Assembly: GCF_003721595.1 (NCBI RefSeq)
Contig: NZ_RJJR01000001.1
Location: 124,001 to 188,000 of the forward strand
Reading direction: 5' to 3'
DNA: 64,000 bases
Source of the DNA: Hanamia caeni
Lineage (GTDB): Bacteria > Bacteroidota > Bacteroidia > Chitinophagales > Chitinophagaceae
The notes beneath the pieces were generated by a model, which searched no databases, was not told the origin of the DNA, and was given only the letters and a program-made list of their open reading frames with translations. Positions 44,757 to 53,387 of this stretch are shown here, piece after piece (position 1 is the first letter of the stretch; every line of letters starts with the position of its first letter). Position numbers and translations under genes: made by a program.

Positions 44757-45256
44757 TGTTTCAACCATTCGAACTATTCAAACCCGAGTATATCAACCGT
44801 CTTATTAAGATGGACAAAATTTATTTAGTTTCTCAATCCTATCACAAAGCCTTTGATCATTTTGAAGATCCCAAAACAGATATTTTATTGACAGATTACG
44901 ACCATTTAGGATTAGCGCAAATTCATTTTTCAGCAGTGAAGCATGATAAATATGCTTCTATCATTGACCTTACCAATCCAAAACATAAAGAAAAGATTTT
45001 ACAAATGTTTCATGCGGACTCAGGCTACCGCCTCTTTTGGGCGATTGTAAAAAGCGCAGATGATATAAAAAAGCGGATGAATTTAAAATACAAAGACAAT
45101 ATGCGCCGATACATTATGAAGCACACGAAATGGCGCATAGATGCAAGCGAAAATATCCGGCCAAGTTTGCAGGTTATTTACGGCGAGCTCTTCATTATCC
45201 TGAAAAGAGGCAGTCAGACTTTAAGAGTTAAATTTGAGGATATAGAAAAAGCATAA
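44756..45256 (+). CDS. Hypothetical protein of the SOS cassette
   Basis: This 166-residue soluble protein follows umuC with a one-base overlap (TGATG) and precedes the SRAP gene by 2 bp, so it is part of the SOS operon. It reads KIYLVSQSYHKAFDHFEDPK, DYDHLGLAQIHFSAVKHDKY, HADSGYRLFWAIVKSADDIK and RPSLQVIYGELFIILKRGSQ, an alpha/beta protein with no named domain. It is possibly an accessory to translesion synthesis, judged only by position. An internal Met at residue 19 is a weaker alternative start. Confidence 0.65.
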   Translation: MFQPFELFKPEYINRLIKMDKIYLVSQSYHKAFDHFEDPKTDILLTDYDHLGLAQIHFSAVKHDKYASIIDLTNPKHKEKILQMFHADSGYRLFWAIVKSADDIKKRMNLKYKDNMRRYIMKHTKWRIDASENIRPSLQVIYGELFIILKRGSQTLRVKFEDIEKA

Positions 45257-45258
45257 GT

Positions 45259-46035
45259 ATGTGTTACGATATATCTTTTACGGTCGAAATCAAAGTACTC
45301 TCAGATTATTTTCCTGACCTGATTCATGATGAACAGCTCGAAATTAATTTTGATGGCACCCACATCATTGGCCATTTGTACGGCAATCATCCGATCATAT
45401 ACAGGAACAGGGAAGATAATAAATTACACCTGCGCTCGATGGAGTGGGGCTGTGTTCCTTTTTATGTGAAAGACTTGGATAAGTTTAAAAGACAACGCGC
45501 TACAATGCTAAATGCCAGGAGTGAAAGAATTTTACATGACACCAAAAGTTATTGGTATAAAATAAGAAACAGAAGGTGTTTGATTCCGGTCAATGGGTTT
45601 TATGAACACAGAAAAGTGGTAGGATTTAAAAATAAAATTCCCTATTTTATCACACTCAAAAATCAGCCAATGTTTTTTCTTCCGGGTTTATTTTCCGTAG
45701 CGGAAATTGTTGATAAAGAAACCGGAGAAATGATAAAAGTTTGGAGCTATACTTTAATTACCAGGGATGCCAACAGTTTAATGCGACAAATTCATAATGA
45801 CGGAGAAAATAAATTCAGAATGCCTTTGCTGCTTCCCTTCGAGCTTTCTCAAAAATGGATTAACGAAGAATTGTCTGATGAAGAATACAAGGCGATTCTT
45901 GATTTTGAAATGCCATCCAGCGAATTAGATTATAAAACCGTTTACACCATCCGTAGCCCGAAATTAAGGCCCGACGATAAGGCCAAAAACGAATTTTATC
46001 AATGGGAAAATTTGCCGGAACTGGAAATTGAATGA
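45259..46035 (+). CDS. SRAP protein (YedK/HMCES-type abasic-site protector)
   Basis: This 258-residue protein matches the SOS-response-associated peptidase family, which covalently shields abasic sites in single-stranded DNA. The catalytic Cys2 is exposed after removal of the initiator Met (MCYDISFTVE). Other active-site residues are Asn85 in MLNARSE, Glu116 in GFYEHRK and His179 in MRQIHNDGENKFRMPLLLP. The start is fixed by the need for Cys at position 2. It closes the umuD-umuC operon and is followed by a terminator-like hairpin. Confidence 0.92.
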   Translation: MCYDISFTVEIKVLSDYFPDLIHDEQLEINFDGTHIIGHLYGNHPIIYRNREDNKLHLRSMEWGCVPFYVKDLDKFKRQRATMLNARSERILHDTKSYWYKIRNRRCLIPVNGFYEHRKVVGFKNKIPYFITLKNQPMFFLPGLFSVAEIVDKETGEMIKVWSYTLITRDANSLMRQIHNDGENKFRMPLLLPFELSQKWINEELSDEEYKAILDFEMPSSELDYKTVYTIRSPKLRPDDKAKNEFYQWENLPELEIE

Positions 46036-46037
46036 CA

Positions 46038-46060
46038 GATAAAATGATTTTATCATTTTT
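46038..46060 (+). terminator. Terminator-like hairpin after the SOS operon
   Basis: A 7-bp stem GATAAAA/TTTTATC around TGA begins 2 bp after the SRAP stop and is followed by ATTTTT. The three-base loop is short but the placement is typical for a rho-independent terminator of the SOS operon. Confidence 0.5.
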
Positions 46061-46548
46061 AATTTTGCAACTACCGCCCAGCCCGCTCCTTCGCTGCGTT
46101 CGCTTCGCTCTCTTGCTCACATCGCGGGATGGGCTACTTAGCAAGTTCAGGCATTTCTAATTTCGCAGTGCTGACGTTCTGATGCCCGTGCTAACGCTGA
46201 TTCGCTACGCCGCTACTCCGCTTCGCTTCGTACGCGCTTCGCTCTTTCAGCGTACGCACTACCACTGTTCTCACTGTCTAACTTATTTTTTATGAGAGGT
46301 TTTAAATTTTGAAACTACCGCCCAGCCCGCTCCTTCGCTTCGTTCGCTTCGCTCTCTTGCTCACATCGCGGGATGGGCTATTTACCAGGTTAAGGCTATT
46401 TTATTTTCGCAGTGCTGACGTTCTGATGCCCGCGCTACGCTGATTCGCTACGCCGTTACTGCGCTTCGCTTCGTACGCGCTACGCTCATCAGCACAGCGC
46501 TACGTGTCTTTTCCAAGTTCACGGAATTTTATAATGCGAGGTTTTAAA
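46061..46548. repeat. Tandem 244-bp repeat, two units, rich in TTCGCTTCG motifs
   Basis: Two direct units (46061-46304 and 46305-46548) share most of their sequence. Both start AATTTTG(C/A)AACTACCGCCC, contain the segments TCGCGGGATGGGCTA, TTTCGCAGTGCTGACGTTCT, GATTCGCTACGCCG and CTTCGTACGCGC, and end with GAGGTTTTAAA. The units are G+C-richer than all neighbouring sequence and carry many short inverted repeats (for example AGCCCGC with GCGGG-atg-GGCT). No ORF runs through. This kind of intergenic repeat is found in many Bacteroidetes genomes; its origin is unknown to me. Confidence 0.75.
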
Positions 46549-46570
46549 ACGAAAAGCATTTGATGTTAAG

Positions 46571-46603
46571 AAAAAAAAATTGGCCCTTGTAAAAACAAGA
46601 GCC
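46571..46603 (-). terminator. Minus-strand terminator hairpin in repeat copy 2
   Basis: Read on the minus strand, GGCTCTTGT-TTTT-ACAAGGGCC (46603-46582) pairs along nine bases with one G-U wobble and is followed by AA and nine T. This is a good rho-independent terminator. No minus-strand gene precedes it, so it would end a short RNA starting inside the repeat, or serve another transcript. Confidence 0.55.
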
Positions 46604-46680
46604 GCTACCAAAACTAACTGCTTATGAGAAATACAAATATCGTTTTTAAAGTTTATAACAGTCGTGTGTAAACGTTTAAT
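46582..46680 (-). ncRNA. Hairpin repeat, copy 2; candidate small RNA ended by a terminator
   Basis: This is the second copy of the repeat at 41671-41768. The best conserved block (about 46595-46623, the same 29 bases in both) plus a second shared block (TGAGA, then ATATCG) lies just upstream of the terminator hairpin on the minus strand. Conserved pairing and a T-run suggest a short transcript of roughly 60-100 nt. The palindromic core AAACGTTT at 46670-46677 lies at its upstream edge and could be an operator. No promoter box can be set with confidence, and no known RNA family is recognised. Confidence 0.3.
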
Positions 46681-47305
46681 TCTTATCCAGAAAAAAAGAT
46701 TCATGCCTGCAGCTTTGATTTTCTCTTACTAATGCCAATGAAAAAATTTCGCACACTCATTTTTTCATCCGCATTATTGAACATCTCTTTCCTGTTACAC
46801 CTCAACCGCACACAGGCAGCTTCCATTTCTCAGGTCGCATCCGTTCCGTTTCGCTTCATTGCGTTTCACTCCATTTCGCTGCACTTCACTTCACTTCTTC
46901 GAAAATGTAAGCCCCCTGTCTTGCATGGCTTCCGGGAATTCTATTGAGCGATAGTACTAAACATGAACAGCTTGGCTTTTGCCATCGTCTGATCTCCTGA
47001 CCAACGACAAGAATACGAGAAAAGGAATACCTACATAGACTAAAAACTCAAGCTGCGCCAATATGGGAAATGATGATTTATTAAAGATGGCAGTCATTCG
47101 CTAAAGATAGAATATTTGATATCAGGTTTTTCCATGAAATTTTGAAGGTTTTCCATGATCTCAAAGAGGTGTTTTACCTATTTGTGGAATATTACAAGTT
47201 GTATGTTAGCGTATTATTTCATGGAAAAAGATTCAAAAAAAGAAAAACAATTAGTTTTTCTCATTCAAAGAATAGTCCAAACAAGGAATTAAAATCTAAA
47301 CAACC
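46681..47305. other. Intergenic region upstream of the alpha/beta hydrolase
   Basis: No gene is supported in these 625 bp. A short plus-strand frame at 46732-46947 starts like a signal peptide but ends in simple TTTCRCTTCA-type repeats and is not called. The stretch at 46840-46900 repeats the TTCGCTTC theme of the tandem repeat nearby. The upstream element copy A (47081-47160) lies 145 bp before the hydrolase start. Confidence 0.45.
47081..47160. repeat. Duplicated upstream element, copy A
   Basis: About 80 bases here align with 48821-48901; shared blocks include ATTCRCTAA, GATARAATATTTG, CAGGTTTTT, and TGAAATTTTG. Copy B forms a strong hairpin (CAGGTTTTTTCCT with AGGAAAAACCTG), while copy A has lost part of it. 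Both lie about 145-152 bp before the next plus-strand gene, so a shared regulatory function is possible. Confidence 0.55.
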
Positions 47306-48412
47306 ATGCTGCACTACATTATCACGAACCGTGAAATTATTCCTGATGAAAAAGGCGAATTTATTAAGGCAGATGGAGGTGAAACGCCTTCTGAAAATCT
47401 GCGCTTCGGAACTTTTGATTCCGACATTTACAATGCTACAAAAGACAGTCGTCTTGCAGTAACTCTTTTTCCTGATCCGAAGGCACCGAATATTGCTTCT
47501 GCCGTTACAGATGCTGAAATACAACCTTACAGCGCAAGCCTTGCACATACACCTACCGATACTTTAATCGGTTCGAAGAAATTTTTCACTGAATTGTATC
47601 AGAATATGAAAGCAGTGGAAGGTGATTTGTTATTTTTTGTGCATGGCTTTCATACCGACCTTGCAAGTGCACTTAATAGTATTTGCAAGCTTGAAAAGAC
47701 ATACATCAATTCGAACAGCCCAATAAAGCACATTGTTGCTTTTACATGGCCTGCCAGGAACGAAATACTAAGGTATCGAGATGATGCTAAAGATGCAGAA
47801 TTATCAGGCTTTTCCTTAGCCCGGTGCTACCTAATGCTTATAGATTTCTTCAGAGCTATATTTGGAGCAGATACGCAGCATCCCCTTAATGACCCGTGCA
47901 ATAATAATATTCACCTGCTGGCACACAGCATGGGCAACAGGGTGATTGAAGCGATGATGACAGAACTTCTTGCTCAAAGGGACAGTAGTATTACGGCTGT
48001 TTTCAAAGAAATAATCTTGGCAGCGTCGGATGTTGACTGGCAGGTTTTTGAAGAGCCGCGGTCTTTCAATATGCTTTCCAATATTGGAGAAAGGACCACT
48101 GTCTATTTTAACACAAAAGACCTTGCGCTGTTCATTTCTGAAACAACAAAAAATGCTTACAACCGCCTGGGCAAGTTTGGTTTTAGGGATTACAATAAAA
48201 TTCCCGCACACATTTACAGTGTTGACTGTACTGGTATAAATGATCAATCCGGCCTTGAAAGTAACACGGTACAGCATTGGTATTATGTAGAAAGTGAAAC
48301 GGTAATTAGTGACATAACGGAAACATTAAAAAGTAAAAGAGTAGAAGAGTTCATTGGTTTATCAAGAACGGCTATACCTTCTGTTTCAATTCAATTTAGA
48401 TTGATAATATAG
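47306..48412 (+). CDS. Alpha/beta hydrolase (DUF900-type)
   Basis: This 368-residue protein has the DUF900-type hydrolase fold: the oxyanion strand LLFFVHGFHTD at about 109-118, IVAFTWPARN after it, and the nucleophile elbow LLAHSMGNRV with Ser208. A likely acid residue is in ILAASDVDWQVF and a catalytic His may be in the HIYSVDCT segment. The first 90 residues are a family extension with no signal peptide, so it is cytoplasmic. Substrate unknown; relatives are esterase or lipase-like. It lies 640 bp before the five-gene cluster and shares an upstream repeat with it, so it may be co-regulated. Confidence 0.8.
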   Translation: MLHYIITNREIIPDEKGEFIKADGGETPSENLRFGTFDSDIYNATKDSRLAVTLFPDPKAPNIASAVTDAEIQPYSASLAHTPTDTLIGSKKFFTELYQNMKAVEGDLLFFVHGFHTDLASALNSICKLEKTYINSNSPIKHIVAFTWPARNEILRYRDDAKDAELSGFSLARCYLMLIDFFRAIFGADTQHPLNDPCNNNIHLLAHSMGNRVIEAMMTELLAQRDSSITAVFKEIILAASDVDWQVFEEPRSFNMLSNIGERTTVYFNTKDLALFISETTKNAYNRLGKFGFRDYNKIPAHIYSVDCTGINDQSGLESNTVQHWYYVESETVISDITETLKSKRVEEFIGLSRTAIPSVSIQFRLII

Positions 48413-49053
48413 TCCTGAGATATTTTTAGGAAATAAAAAAGGAGGAATTTGTTTGTTTACAGTTTAAAGCTGATGTTATTCTTTTTTGCGTCTTATGTTT
48501 TTCTTGCAACTATATTAGCCACTGAATATCTTGTGGCGGTTCGCGCTATAGATCCCGAATCTCTTCTGCAATAAATAACTCTTTCACTCAATCTACGAGC
48601 ATTTGGTTAACAGTATTGTCATGTTCTTCCATCTAGTGCAGCACTCTGATTCTTTCTTATTCTCAAAGAGTCATTTAGATAGTTCCACGCCATTCAGGTG
48701 TTACTATTTCCGGTAAAACTATCAGATAGATTTTTGTGGCTGTATAACACCTGCACGTCTTTATTTCCATTCTTCTGAAAGCTTAAGAAGTATTACAACT
48801 ACTGATTTTGTAATTCATGAATAAAGCGCTGGTAGTTATTCACTAATGATAAAATATTTGGCAGCAGGTTTTTTCCTGAAATTTTGGAGGAAAAACCTGA
48901 TCGGGTAAAAGGGAAAGCATTAATAACCGCGATAGATAGCAGGTAATTTAGCTACAGCAATTATTATCATTAATAATATCATGTCATAATAATTAGGCGA
49001 CCTAGTATTTTATAACCGGAAGCGAAGAAGAAACTAACCCCTAAAAACTTTCT
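48413..49053. other. Intergenic region between hydrolase and membrane-protein cluster
   Basis: There is no intact gene in these 641 bp. On the minus strand near 48470-48750 two different frames both look partly protein-like but are broken by several stops, so I make no gene call. The region holds copy B of the upstream element (48821-48901) and an A+T-rich run before the 49054 start, where the promoter of the cluster is expected. Confidence 0.4.
48821..48901. repeat. Duplicated upstream element, copy B, with hairpin
   Basis: This copy matches 47081-47160. It contains the inverted repeat CAGGTTTTTTCCT/AGGAAAAACCTG with a 10-base loop (48864-48899), long enough for a cruciform or RNA hairpin. 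It ends about 152 bp before the membrane-protein gene, matching the 145 bp of copy A. Confidence 0.55.
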
Positions 49054-50259
49054 ATGTTCGATAATGTAGCCTTAAATGTTGTAATTGGTCTTGTTTTTAT
49101 TTACCTGCTGTATAGTCTTCTGGCGACAGTTCTTTCAGAAATTATTGCTACTTATATTGGGTTAAGAGCGCGCAATTTGAAAGAAGCTGTTGACAGGATG
49201 CTGAACGACAGTGAAGATGACCACGGGTTTTTAGCCAGGCTTTGGGACTCACTCAAATTGATGAAAAATCCTAAAAATCCGAGAATAGATAAATTTTATT
49301 CAAACCCGGAAATTAAATATTTAGGCAGCACAGGCATTTTTAAAAATCCTTCCGCATTCAAAGCAGTAACGTTTTCGAGAACATTGTTATACGAATTAAA
49401 CGGGTCAGGTCCTTTAAATAAAGATAAAATAAGAAAAGAAATTGAACATTCTGTTGACCCGCAAGGAAATCCGCGTCCAAATAATATCGAGGGCGTAACA
49501 GATGCTCTACTTCCTACACTAGATGAGCAGACTGCTCAGTTTGTATTAAGCTTGTACAATGATTCGTATGGAGACCTTGTAAAATTTAAACTTCAACTGG
49601 AAGCGTGGTTTGACAGAACAATGGAGCAATGTACAGAATGGTATAAGCGTAAAATACAGGTTGTGTTATTGGTTTTAGGGTTTATGCTTGCCTGGTTTTT
49701 TAATGCTGATACTTTCACCATTATTGGGAAACTCTCAACTGATAAAGATGCCCGTAATAATTTGGTGTCAATGGCGACTGCTTATGTAGCAGCACATCCT
49801 GACACATCAAATGCTCCAATTTTATCTTTAACCGAAGCACAGCGTGATTCTCTTTTTCAGGTAAAGAAGCAACTGGAAGAAGATATTACAAAAGCCAATA
49901 CAATTCTGGGCACTGGTGGATGGCTGCCGGATACGGTAGTGGTTTCACTAAATTCAAAGAATCAGAAAACCTATATCCCTTTTATCGATGAGTCATCGCT
50001 ATCTGAACAAGATAAAAAAATTGAAGCCGGAAATAAAATTAGCTTTAGTTCATGTGAGAAATGGAACTACTTTTTCCGCCTGGTATCCCATCACTTTTTT
50101 GGATTTTTAATTACTGCCATCGCTATTTCTCTTGGCGCACCCTTCTGGTTTGACTTGCTGAATAAATTAATGAAGTTGCGTACCTCGGTAAAACAAGATA
50201 TGGATTCAACGGATACTACTGCAAGTGGTGAGGTTTCACCTTTAAACAGAGAAGGGTAA
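49054..50259 (+). CDS. Membrane protein of unknown function, first gene of the cluster
   Basis: This 401-residue protein has an N-terminal membrane helix (about 8-30, VVIGLVFIYLLYSLLATVLS with EIIATYIGLRARNLKEAVDR), a second at about 203-221 (VVLLVLGFMLAWFFNADTFT) and a third at about 352-375 (HHFFGFLITAIAISLGAPFW). The loops between them are soluble; the second includes a charged coiled stretch (QVKKQLEEDITKANTILGTG). I recall similar proteins in many Bacteroidetes and some Proteobacteria but know no function. It overlaps the subtilase gene by one base, so both are translated together. The pair suggests a membrane platform that partners a protease. Confidence 0.7.
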   Translation: MFDNVALNVVIGLVFIYLLYSLLATVLSEIIATYIGLRARNLKEAVDRMLNDSEDDHGFLARLWDSLKLMKNPKNPRIDKFYSNPEIKYLGSTGIFKNPSAFKAVTFSRTLLYELNGSGPLNKDKIRKEIEHSVDPQGNPRPNNIEGVTDALLPTLDEQTAQFVLSLYNDSYGDLVKFKLQLEAWFDRTMEQCTEWYKRKIQVVLLVLGFMLAWFFNADTFTIIGKLSTDKDARNNLVSMATAYVAAHPDTSNAPILSLTEAQRDSLFQVKKQLEEDITKANTILGTGGWLPDTVVVSLNSKNQKTYIPFIDESSLSEQDKKIEAGNKISFSSCEKWNYFFRLVSHHFFGFLITAIAISLGAPFWFDLLNKLMKLRTSVKQDMDSTDTTASGEVSPLNREG

Positions 50260-51374
50260 TGAAAGCTATCGTAAAAACATTTTTGAATCTAAGGACTGAT
50301 GCGCCTGAAATTCGAATTGATAATAATCCAAGTTTTTTTAATCCTGGTGACGAGATTGAAATAACAGAAACTTTAATTGGAGAAGAATACAAAGGGAGTA
50401 ATGTTTGGCATAGACTCACAAATGGCGGATTTACTATTGCAAATGGGATAACGAAGGATGAGAGATTTAAAAACCCCCTGAATACTAAACTTAATAGATT
50501 AGTAAATTGGAGCGTATCTATAGCAAATTTAAATCCCATTTATAAAACCGGATACGGTGCTGACACAAAAATTGGAATAATAGATTTAGGTATTGAAAAA
50601 AGTCACTTTGATTTGGCGGAAAATATCATTGGGATAAATGATTTTACCGATCCCAACTTACAAGGAATTGATGATAGTAAAAAAGGACATGGGACACATA
50701 TTTCGGGCATAATTGCCGCGAAAAGTAAATTTAGTAATGGAGTAGTTGGTGTTGCTCCTAATGCAAAAATTGCATTTGCAAAAGTAATCGGCAATGGCAT
50801 GTCTAAACCGGGAGGCGAGCAGATTTTTGAGGGACTGAACTGGCTTAATACAACCTTCAAACCTCACGTTTATAATGCAAGTCTTGGTTTCAATGATAAC
50901 CCCACACAAAACATATTGAGCATTTTAGACGATTTTCAAAAGAATAATAAAATTATCGTTGCTGCAGCCGGAGATGATAAAGAATTATTACCCTTTGATA
51001 TTTTTCAGCGCCCAAATGAAATTCAATACCCAGCAAGACATCCAGCCTGCATAAAAGTAGGCTCAGTCAAAAAAGAAAATCTAAGCGATTATGATTCCAT
51101 TAAATCAAGAATAGATATCCTTTGTCCTAATATTCCTTACATGTCATGTAGTAATGCACAAAATGATTTTTATATAGAAATAAATGGTAGTAGTATGTGT
51201 ACCGCATTTATATCAGGTATAATAGCGCTTATAATATCTTCTAAAATAAAAAAAGGAGAAAGTCTAGAGGTTTTAAGTAAGGATATTTTATTAAATGCTC
51301 TAAAAGAAATGAGTACGCCAGTATCACAATTTAATTATGATAATAGAACACAATTTCAATTTAATGTTTGTTAA
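50259..51374 (+). CDS. SH3-subtilase (S8 family serine peptidase) without signal peptide
   Basis: This 371-residue protein has a bacterial SH3-like N-terminus (about 5-65: LNLRTDAPEIRI, PGDEIEITETLIGEEYKGSN, WHRLTNGGFTIANGI) and an S8 peptidase domain (about 85-360). The catalytic triad is Asp109 (IIDLGIEKSH), His147 (GHGTHISGII) and Ser312 (NGSSMCTAFISG). The usual oxyanion-hole Asn after AAAG is replaced by Asp (VAAAGDDKE, Asp239), which could lower or alter activity. There is no signal peptide or propeptide, so it would act in the cytoplasm unless exported another way. It overlaps the upstream membrane-protein gene by 1 bp. Confidence 0.85.
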   Translation: MKAIVKTFLNLRTDAPEIRIDNNPSFFNPGDEIEITETLIGEEYKGSNVWHRLTNGGFTIANGITKDERFKNPLNTKLNRLVNWSVSIANLNPIYKTGYGADTKIGIIDLGIEKSHFDLAENIIGINDFTDPNLQGIDDSKKGHGTHISGIIAAKSKFSNGVVGVAPNAKIAFAKVIGNGMSKPGGEQIFEGLNWLNTTFKPHVYNASLGFNDNPTQNILSILDDFQKNNKIIVAAAGDDKELLPFDIFQRPNEIQYPARHPACIKVGSVKKENLSDYDSIKSRIDILCPNIPYMSCSNAQNDFYIEINGSSMCTAFISGIIALIISSKIKKGESLEVLSKDILLNALKEMSTPVSQFNYDNRTQFQFNVC

Positions 51375-51384
51375 ATCTATTTTT

Positions 51385-53346
51385 ATGAAAAAAATATTTA
51401 TTGGGACTTTAACTATGCTAATGAGCATTTGTTGTTTTTGCCAAAATGCTTTCTATGATGCTAAAAAATTGAGAGAGTTTGTGATCACTAACGAACATGG
51501 AACTATATTTAATAGAAGCGATGAAGCTTCTGTAGATTCAATTCTTTCTAAATATGCATATGGAGCTTTAGCAGGTGAAAAAATTAGGCAATATTATAGA
51601 GAAAGTCCTAGCCCAAATCCCTTTATTAAGGATTTAATTCCAACCGATTGGCCAAGTGAAGAAGCAAACGTAATCAAAAAGGATTTAATAGGAAATTTTT
51701 CGACTTCTTCCATCGGCTCCCTAAATGTCACAAATATCGCCGATGGCATTGCTCAGTTTTTAATCAAAAGAGGAAAAGAAGAATTGAACGTGGCGTTCTT
51801 CAATAGGATGAAGGAATTTCTTGAAAATCCTAAGTATCCAGAATGCAAAACCCTTTTTCCAGTTACCACTGAGTTTTTAGAAAATATATCGGCATATCGC
51901 TATGCTGAACTAATACAGAGTTTAAGAGAAGCCTTTTATAAAGATCTTTCCAATCTGACCGTCAGTTTAAATCAATTAATTGATTTACCAAAGTATAAAG
52001 AACTTTTTAAAGATTTACCTGAGATACGTGCGGCAGTTCGATGTTCAAAAATTGTAAGTGAATTATCGCAGTCAGAAAAGGGCATTTTGCCAGATAGCCT
52101 TATACATGAGTTAGCAGATTTGCCTGAGTGGCAAGGGATTAATTCTAATCTTGGGAATTCACTTAAGCTACTGGATATTTTTTCTCAGGCTGTTAGGGAA
52201 AACCCTAATGCAGACAATTCTCTAAGATGGATTAAACTAAGTGATTTAAACAATCTGATTAAAGATCAAATAACACTGCGAATTTTTATTGGATTAATTT
52301 ATCAAAATGTCCATCATGCAAATATTCAATTTACAACATCATCTGGTTCATTAAGAATGGATGCTTTCATGGCCGACAATGTTAAAACTATTTATGTTAT
52401 TTCAGGTTTAATTGAAAATTTTTCCATTCTGGCAAATGACGTAAACAGAACGATAAAAGATTTTAGGGATAAGGAAATTAGCGCGAGACTCAGTAACGAT
52501 GATTATTACACTTACATAAGTAAAGCAATTAATATTATTGAATATGGATTTAAAGTGGCTAATACAATTAAAGAAGGAATAATAGATGACCATTACATCG
52601 TTACAGCTCGAAATTCTAACGAACTATATAAAAACATTTACACAAAAAATTATAATAACGCCGTCATGAATGCTTACACCATTCTTGATGAAATATTTAA
52701 TAAAATAATAAAGAATAGTAACCTGTCCAATAATCTTAAAAATCTTGGTCCGAAGTCAGAAGTCATTGAAAAAATATTAAAATATGGAAATTTCATGGCT
52801 TCAGTGATAAAAGCTGAATCTGGTGAAGATGTTCAAAATGCATTAGAAGCAGCCGCTCTACCAGCTGGCAGTTATTCTATAAAACAAAAGTCTGTCGTCA
52901 ATATCTCTATTAACGGGTATATTGGCTATGCGTGGGATTTTAATAAGGCTTTTAAGGATCTGTATGCACGGGGTGTTTACGCACCCGTAGGTATAAATGT
53001 CACTACAGGTTCAATAAAAAAGCATGGCTTAAGCTTCACAGGATTTGTTTCCCTTTTGGATGTAGGAGCTGTAGCAGCTTATCGACTCGAAAATGGAACA
53101 ACAGAAACATTAAAGCAGGAAGTACGATTGGAAAGTATCTTTTCTCCATCTACACAGCTATTGATTGAACTTGGAGGTTCCCCATTGGCAATTGGTTGTG
53201 GCTGGAGAAGAACACCAAAATTATTTTACTCTGACAACAGTTCTTTCATAACTGTACTACCAAAAGGTGTTTTCAATCTATCCATATTAATTGATATTCC
53301 AATATTTACAATTTCAAATAGGCCGTTTGAAAAGAAACCAGAGTAG
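51385..53346 (+). CDS. Secreted protein of unknown function, possible outer-membrane protein
   Basis: From the chosen ATG the protein has 653 residues with a signal peptide (MKKIFIGTLTMLMSICCFCQ). The body is mostly helical (about 30-510) with many charged stretches (FLIKRGKEELNVAFFNRMKE, IIKNSNLSNNLKNLG). The last ~140 residues alternate polar and hydrophobic positions (VVNISINGYIGYAWDFNKAF, GLSFTGFVSLLDVGAVAAYR, FNLSILIDIPIF), like a beta-barrel or surface domain. The longer frame at 51337 overlaps the subtilase gene and gives no signal peptide. It lies 10 bp after the subtilase gene. It may be the outer-membrane or periplasmic partner of the cluster; no family is known. Confidence 0.65.
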   Translation: MKKIFIGTLTMLMSICCFCQNAFYDAKKLREFVITNEHGTIFNRSDEASVDSILSKYAYGALAGEKIRQYYRESPSPNPFIKDLIPTDWPSEEANVIKKDLIGNFSTSSIGSLNVTNIADGIAQFLIKRGKEELNVAFFNRMKEFLENPKYPECKTLFPVTTEFLENISAYRYAELIQSLREAFYKDLSNLTVSLNQLIDLPKYKELFKDLPEIRAAVRCSKIVSELSQSEKGILPDSLIHELADLPEWQGINSNLGNSLKLLDIFSQAVRENPNADNSLRWIKLSDLNNLIKDQITLRIFIGLIYQNVHHANIQFTTSSGSLRMDAFMADNVKTIYVISGLIENFSILANDVNRTIKDFRDKEISARLSNDDYYTYISKAINIIEYGFKVANTIKEGIIDDHYIVTARNSNELYKNIYTKNYNNAVMNAYTILDEIFNKIIKNSNLSNNLKNLGPKSEVIEKILKYGNFMASVIKAESGEDVQNALEAAALPAGSYSIKQKSVVNISINGYIGYAWDFNKAFKDLYARGVYAPVGINVTTGSIKKHGLSFTGFVSLLDVGAVAAYRLENGTTETLKQEVRLESIFSPSTQLLIELGGSPLAIGCGWRRTPKLFYSDNSSFITVLPKGVFNLSILIDIPIFTISNRPFEKKPE

Positions 53347-53387
53347 TTCCGCATTTAGTTAATAAATTATCATAAATAACACATTTT

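Noticed and set aside
46732..46947. 71-codon plus-strand ORF with a signal-like start
   Set aside because: The second half is encoded by TTTCRCTTCA-type simple repeats and the frame has no homology signal or operon context.
47142..47462. 106-codon plus-strand ORF upstream of the hydrolase
   Set aside because: It overlaps the well-supported hydrolase start in another frame and runs through the repeat element.
48470..48760. Protein-like minus-strand frames with several in-frame stops, suggesting a decayed gene or stop-codon reassignment
   Set aside because: Two different frames look equally plausible and all clear genes in the window use standard stops, so neither a gene nor recoding can be supported.
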